Source: Chryseobacterium sp.
GTDB lineage: Bacteria > Bacteroidota > Bacteroidia > Flavobacteriales > Weeksellaceae
Assembly (NCBI GenBank): GCA_017989575.1
Contig: JAGNPP010000148.1
Coordinates: 1-6,674 of the forward strand
DNA length: 6,674 nt
Reading direction: 5' to 3'
Made by a program: the position numbers and the translations under genes. Below the pieces are notes generated by a model that was given only the letters and a program-made list of their open reading frames with translations, did not search any database and was not told the DNA's origin. Numbering within the stretch: position 1 is the stretch's first letter; each line of letters starts with the position of its first letter. This document shows, piece after piece, positions 5,211 to 6,674 of this stretch.

Positions 5211-6674
5211 TTATCTCACTTCTTGCATTAGTTTTTTTACGAGTGGAGAAATCAAAATTAGCACAACGCCCGCAATTAAGGCGTATAAACCCAATTGTTT
5301 GTATCCATCAGTGTAAGTGATGAGCGCGTCGTAATTGTTGGCGCCGGTTTTCACTTTTGCCATTCCCGCTCCGATTTGTCCCGCAACGTATTGTCCGTAA
5401 GCAGAAGCCAAAAACCACATTCCCATCATCATTCCCTGTAGTTTTTCGGTGGAAAGTTTTGTCATAATCGACAGTCCGATGGGAGAGAGGCACAATTCCC
5501 CGAAAGTGATGACCAATAAAGCAATCGTGAAAATATTAAGCGAAGTGATTCCTTGCATTGTAGCAAAAAATTTGGTTGCGAAAAGGACGTAATAACCTAA
5601 ACCAAGAAAGATAAATCCTAAACCAAATTTAATTAATGTATTAGGTTCCAACTTTCTTTTGCTCAGCCAAATCCACAGCAAACCAACGATTGGCGCAAGG
5701 AAAATAATAAAGAACGCACCACCGGAATTATTCACTCCGTTCGGGTCTAATCCCAATAAATCTTTGTTGAGATTGTTTGCCGCGAAAATACTTAATGAAC
5801 CTCCAGATTGCTCATAAATTCCCCAGAAAACGATGGAGAAAATGATGAAAACCAAGGCTGCCCAAAGTTTGTTCCTTTCGGCGGACGTCACTTTTGTCAT
5901 TTCATAAAATAAATAAATCAATGTCAAAGGGCCGACTGTCCACATAAAATAATCGGTGTATTCTGGAACAGAAACCATTATCATAATTAATGGAACGAAA
6001 ACTAAGGATAAAATATAAACGCTGTATTCATTCCATTTTGCTAAGGCTGAGAAAGTGCCATCTGAGTTCAATTTTTGAGGTTGAAGTCCGATTGGGCCTA
6101 ATTGTCTTTGCGTAAAAATGAAATTGATCAAACTCACAACCATCACAATTGCTGCCAAACCAAAAGCCACATTCCATCTTTTATGTTCTGGGATTAAACC
6201 TGATAACATTTCACCTTTTCCGATGGCAATGCAAAGATAACCACCCAAAAGTGCTCCCAAATTGATTCCTGCATAGAAAAGTGAAAAACCTGCATCGGTT
6301 CTGGTGTCTCCGGATTTATATAATTTTCCAACCATTGTGGAAATATTCGGTTTGAAGAAACCTGTTCCTACAACGGTAAACGAAATCCCAAGAAAGAAAT
6401 AATCGTGCGGATTTGTCGCCAAAATCAAACTTCCGACAATCATCAGCAATCCACCCCAAAAAAGAGATTTCCTAAATCCTAGAATTTTATCGGCAAAAAG
6501 TCCGCCCACAAATGTAAAAGCATAAACGAAAGCCTGTGTTGCGCCATATTGTAAATTTGCTTGCTCATCGTCAAATTTTAGTTGAGAAATCATAAAGAAA
6601 ACGAGCATTCCGCGCATTCCGTAGAAGCAGAAACGTTCCCACATTTCGGAGAAAAAGAGTGACCAGATTTGTTT
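5211..6674 (-). CDS. POT/PTR2-family proton-dependent oligopeptide transporter (5' end outside window)
   Basis: Inner-membrane proton symporter of the MFS that takes up di- and tripeptides. The frame is open to the right edge: 487 visible residues, ending with TAA at 5211-5213. The ATG at 6644 is not the start, because the ten codons before it read KQIWSLFFSE and supply the first Glu of the ExxER proton-coupling motif (E10, E13, R14 of the visible protein). Other family marks are GGLFADKILG (57-66), the PTR2 signature region F-x-x-F-Y-A-G-I-N-L-G-A-L (about 130-142), FWGIYEQSGG in helix 7 (283-292, Glu288-Gln289) and GELCLSPIGLS in helix 10 (392-402, Glu393). About 13-14 hydrophobic helices are visible. 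Bacterial POTs are around 460-520 residues, so little should be missing. It is the most upstream visible member of the minus-strand cluster. Confidence 0.95.
   Translation of the reverse strand, partial: KQIWSLFFSEMWERFCFYGMRGMLVFFMISQLKFDDEQANLQYGATQAFVYAFTFVGGLFADKILGFRKSLFWGGLLMIVGSLILATNPHDYFFLGISFTVVGTGFFKPNISTMVGKLYKSGDTRTDAGFSLFYAGINLGALLGGYLCIAIGKGEMLSGLIPEHKRWNVAFGLAAIVMVVSLINFIFTQRQLGPIGLQPQKLNSDGTFSALAKWNEYSVYILSLVFVPLIMIMVSVPEYTDYFMWTVGPLTLIYLFYEMTKVTSAERNKLWAALVFIIFSIVFWGIYEQSGGSLSIFAANNLNKDLLGLDPNGVNNSGGAFFIIFLAPIVGLLWIWLSKRKLEPNTLIKFGLGFIFLGLGYYVLFATKFFATMQGITSLNIFTIALLVITFGELCLSPIGLSIMTKLSTEKLQGMMMGMWFLASAYGQYVAGQIGAGMAKVKTGANNYDALITYTDGYKQLGLYALIAGVVLILISPLVKKLMQEVR

Overview
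This 6.7-kb window looks like the chromosome of a member of the Flavobacteriia, probably close to Chryseobacterium (Weeksellaceae). The placement is an inference. It rests on low G+C, Lys/Asn/Ile-rich proteins, no clear Shine-Dalgarno sequences, TAnnTTTG-type promoter boxes, and the flavobacterial look of the RecG, POT transporter and secreted thioredoxin. No transposase, integrase, phage gene, tRNA, rRNA or CRISPR array is visible.

Layout. Positions 1-465 (+) hold the end of a GNAT acetyltransferase whose start lies off the left edge; a strong intrinsic terminator follows at 471-503. From 466 to 1225 there is no conventional gene. This gap has three parts: an apparently empty stretch, a possible small transcription unit at about 758-883 (promoter box, 12-codon aromatic-rich micro-ORF, UUCG-loop terminator), and an array of nine 21-bp repeats at 944-1132. 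All remaining genes are on the minus strand. Read 5' to 3' they are: a POT-family peptide transporter running off the right edge (5211-6674), a secreted thioredoxin-like protein (4636-5172), a small AT-rich two-helix membrane protein with a PH-like tail (4165-4566), a DoxX-like membrane protein (3418-4017), and recG (1226-3313), which converges on the repeat array.

How the genes relate. POT and thioredoxin are 38 bp apart and could be co-transcribed. Just before the DoxX-like gene lies a 35-bp near-copy of the thioredoxin 3' end (32/35 identical), ending with a stop codon 6 nt from the DoxX-like start. The simplest reading is that a thioredoxin-like gene once abutted the DoxX-like gene. The roughly 0.6-kb segment carrying the AT-rich gene now separates them, and an old C-terminal tail was left behind. 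All three mismatches between the copies fall at third codon positions, so the two tails probably diverged as coding sequence.

The best candidates for something undescribed are the 21-bp array, the small transcription unit just upstream of it, and the duplicated thioredoxin tail around the AT-rich gene. The remaining genes are ordinary.
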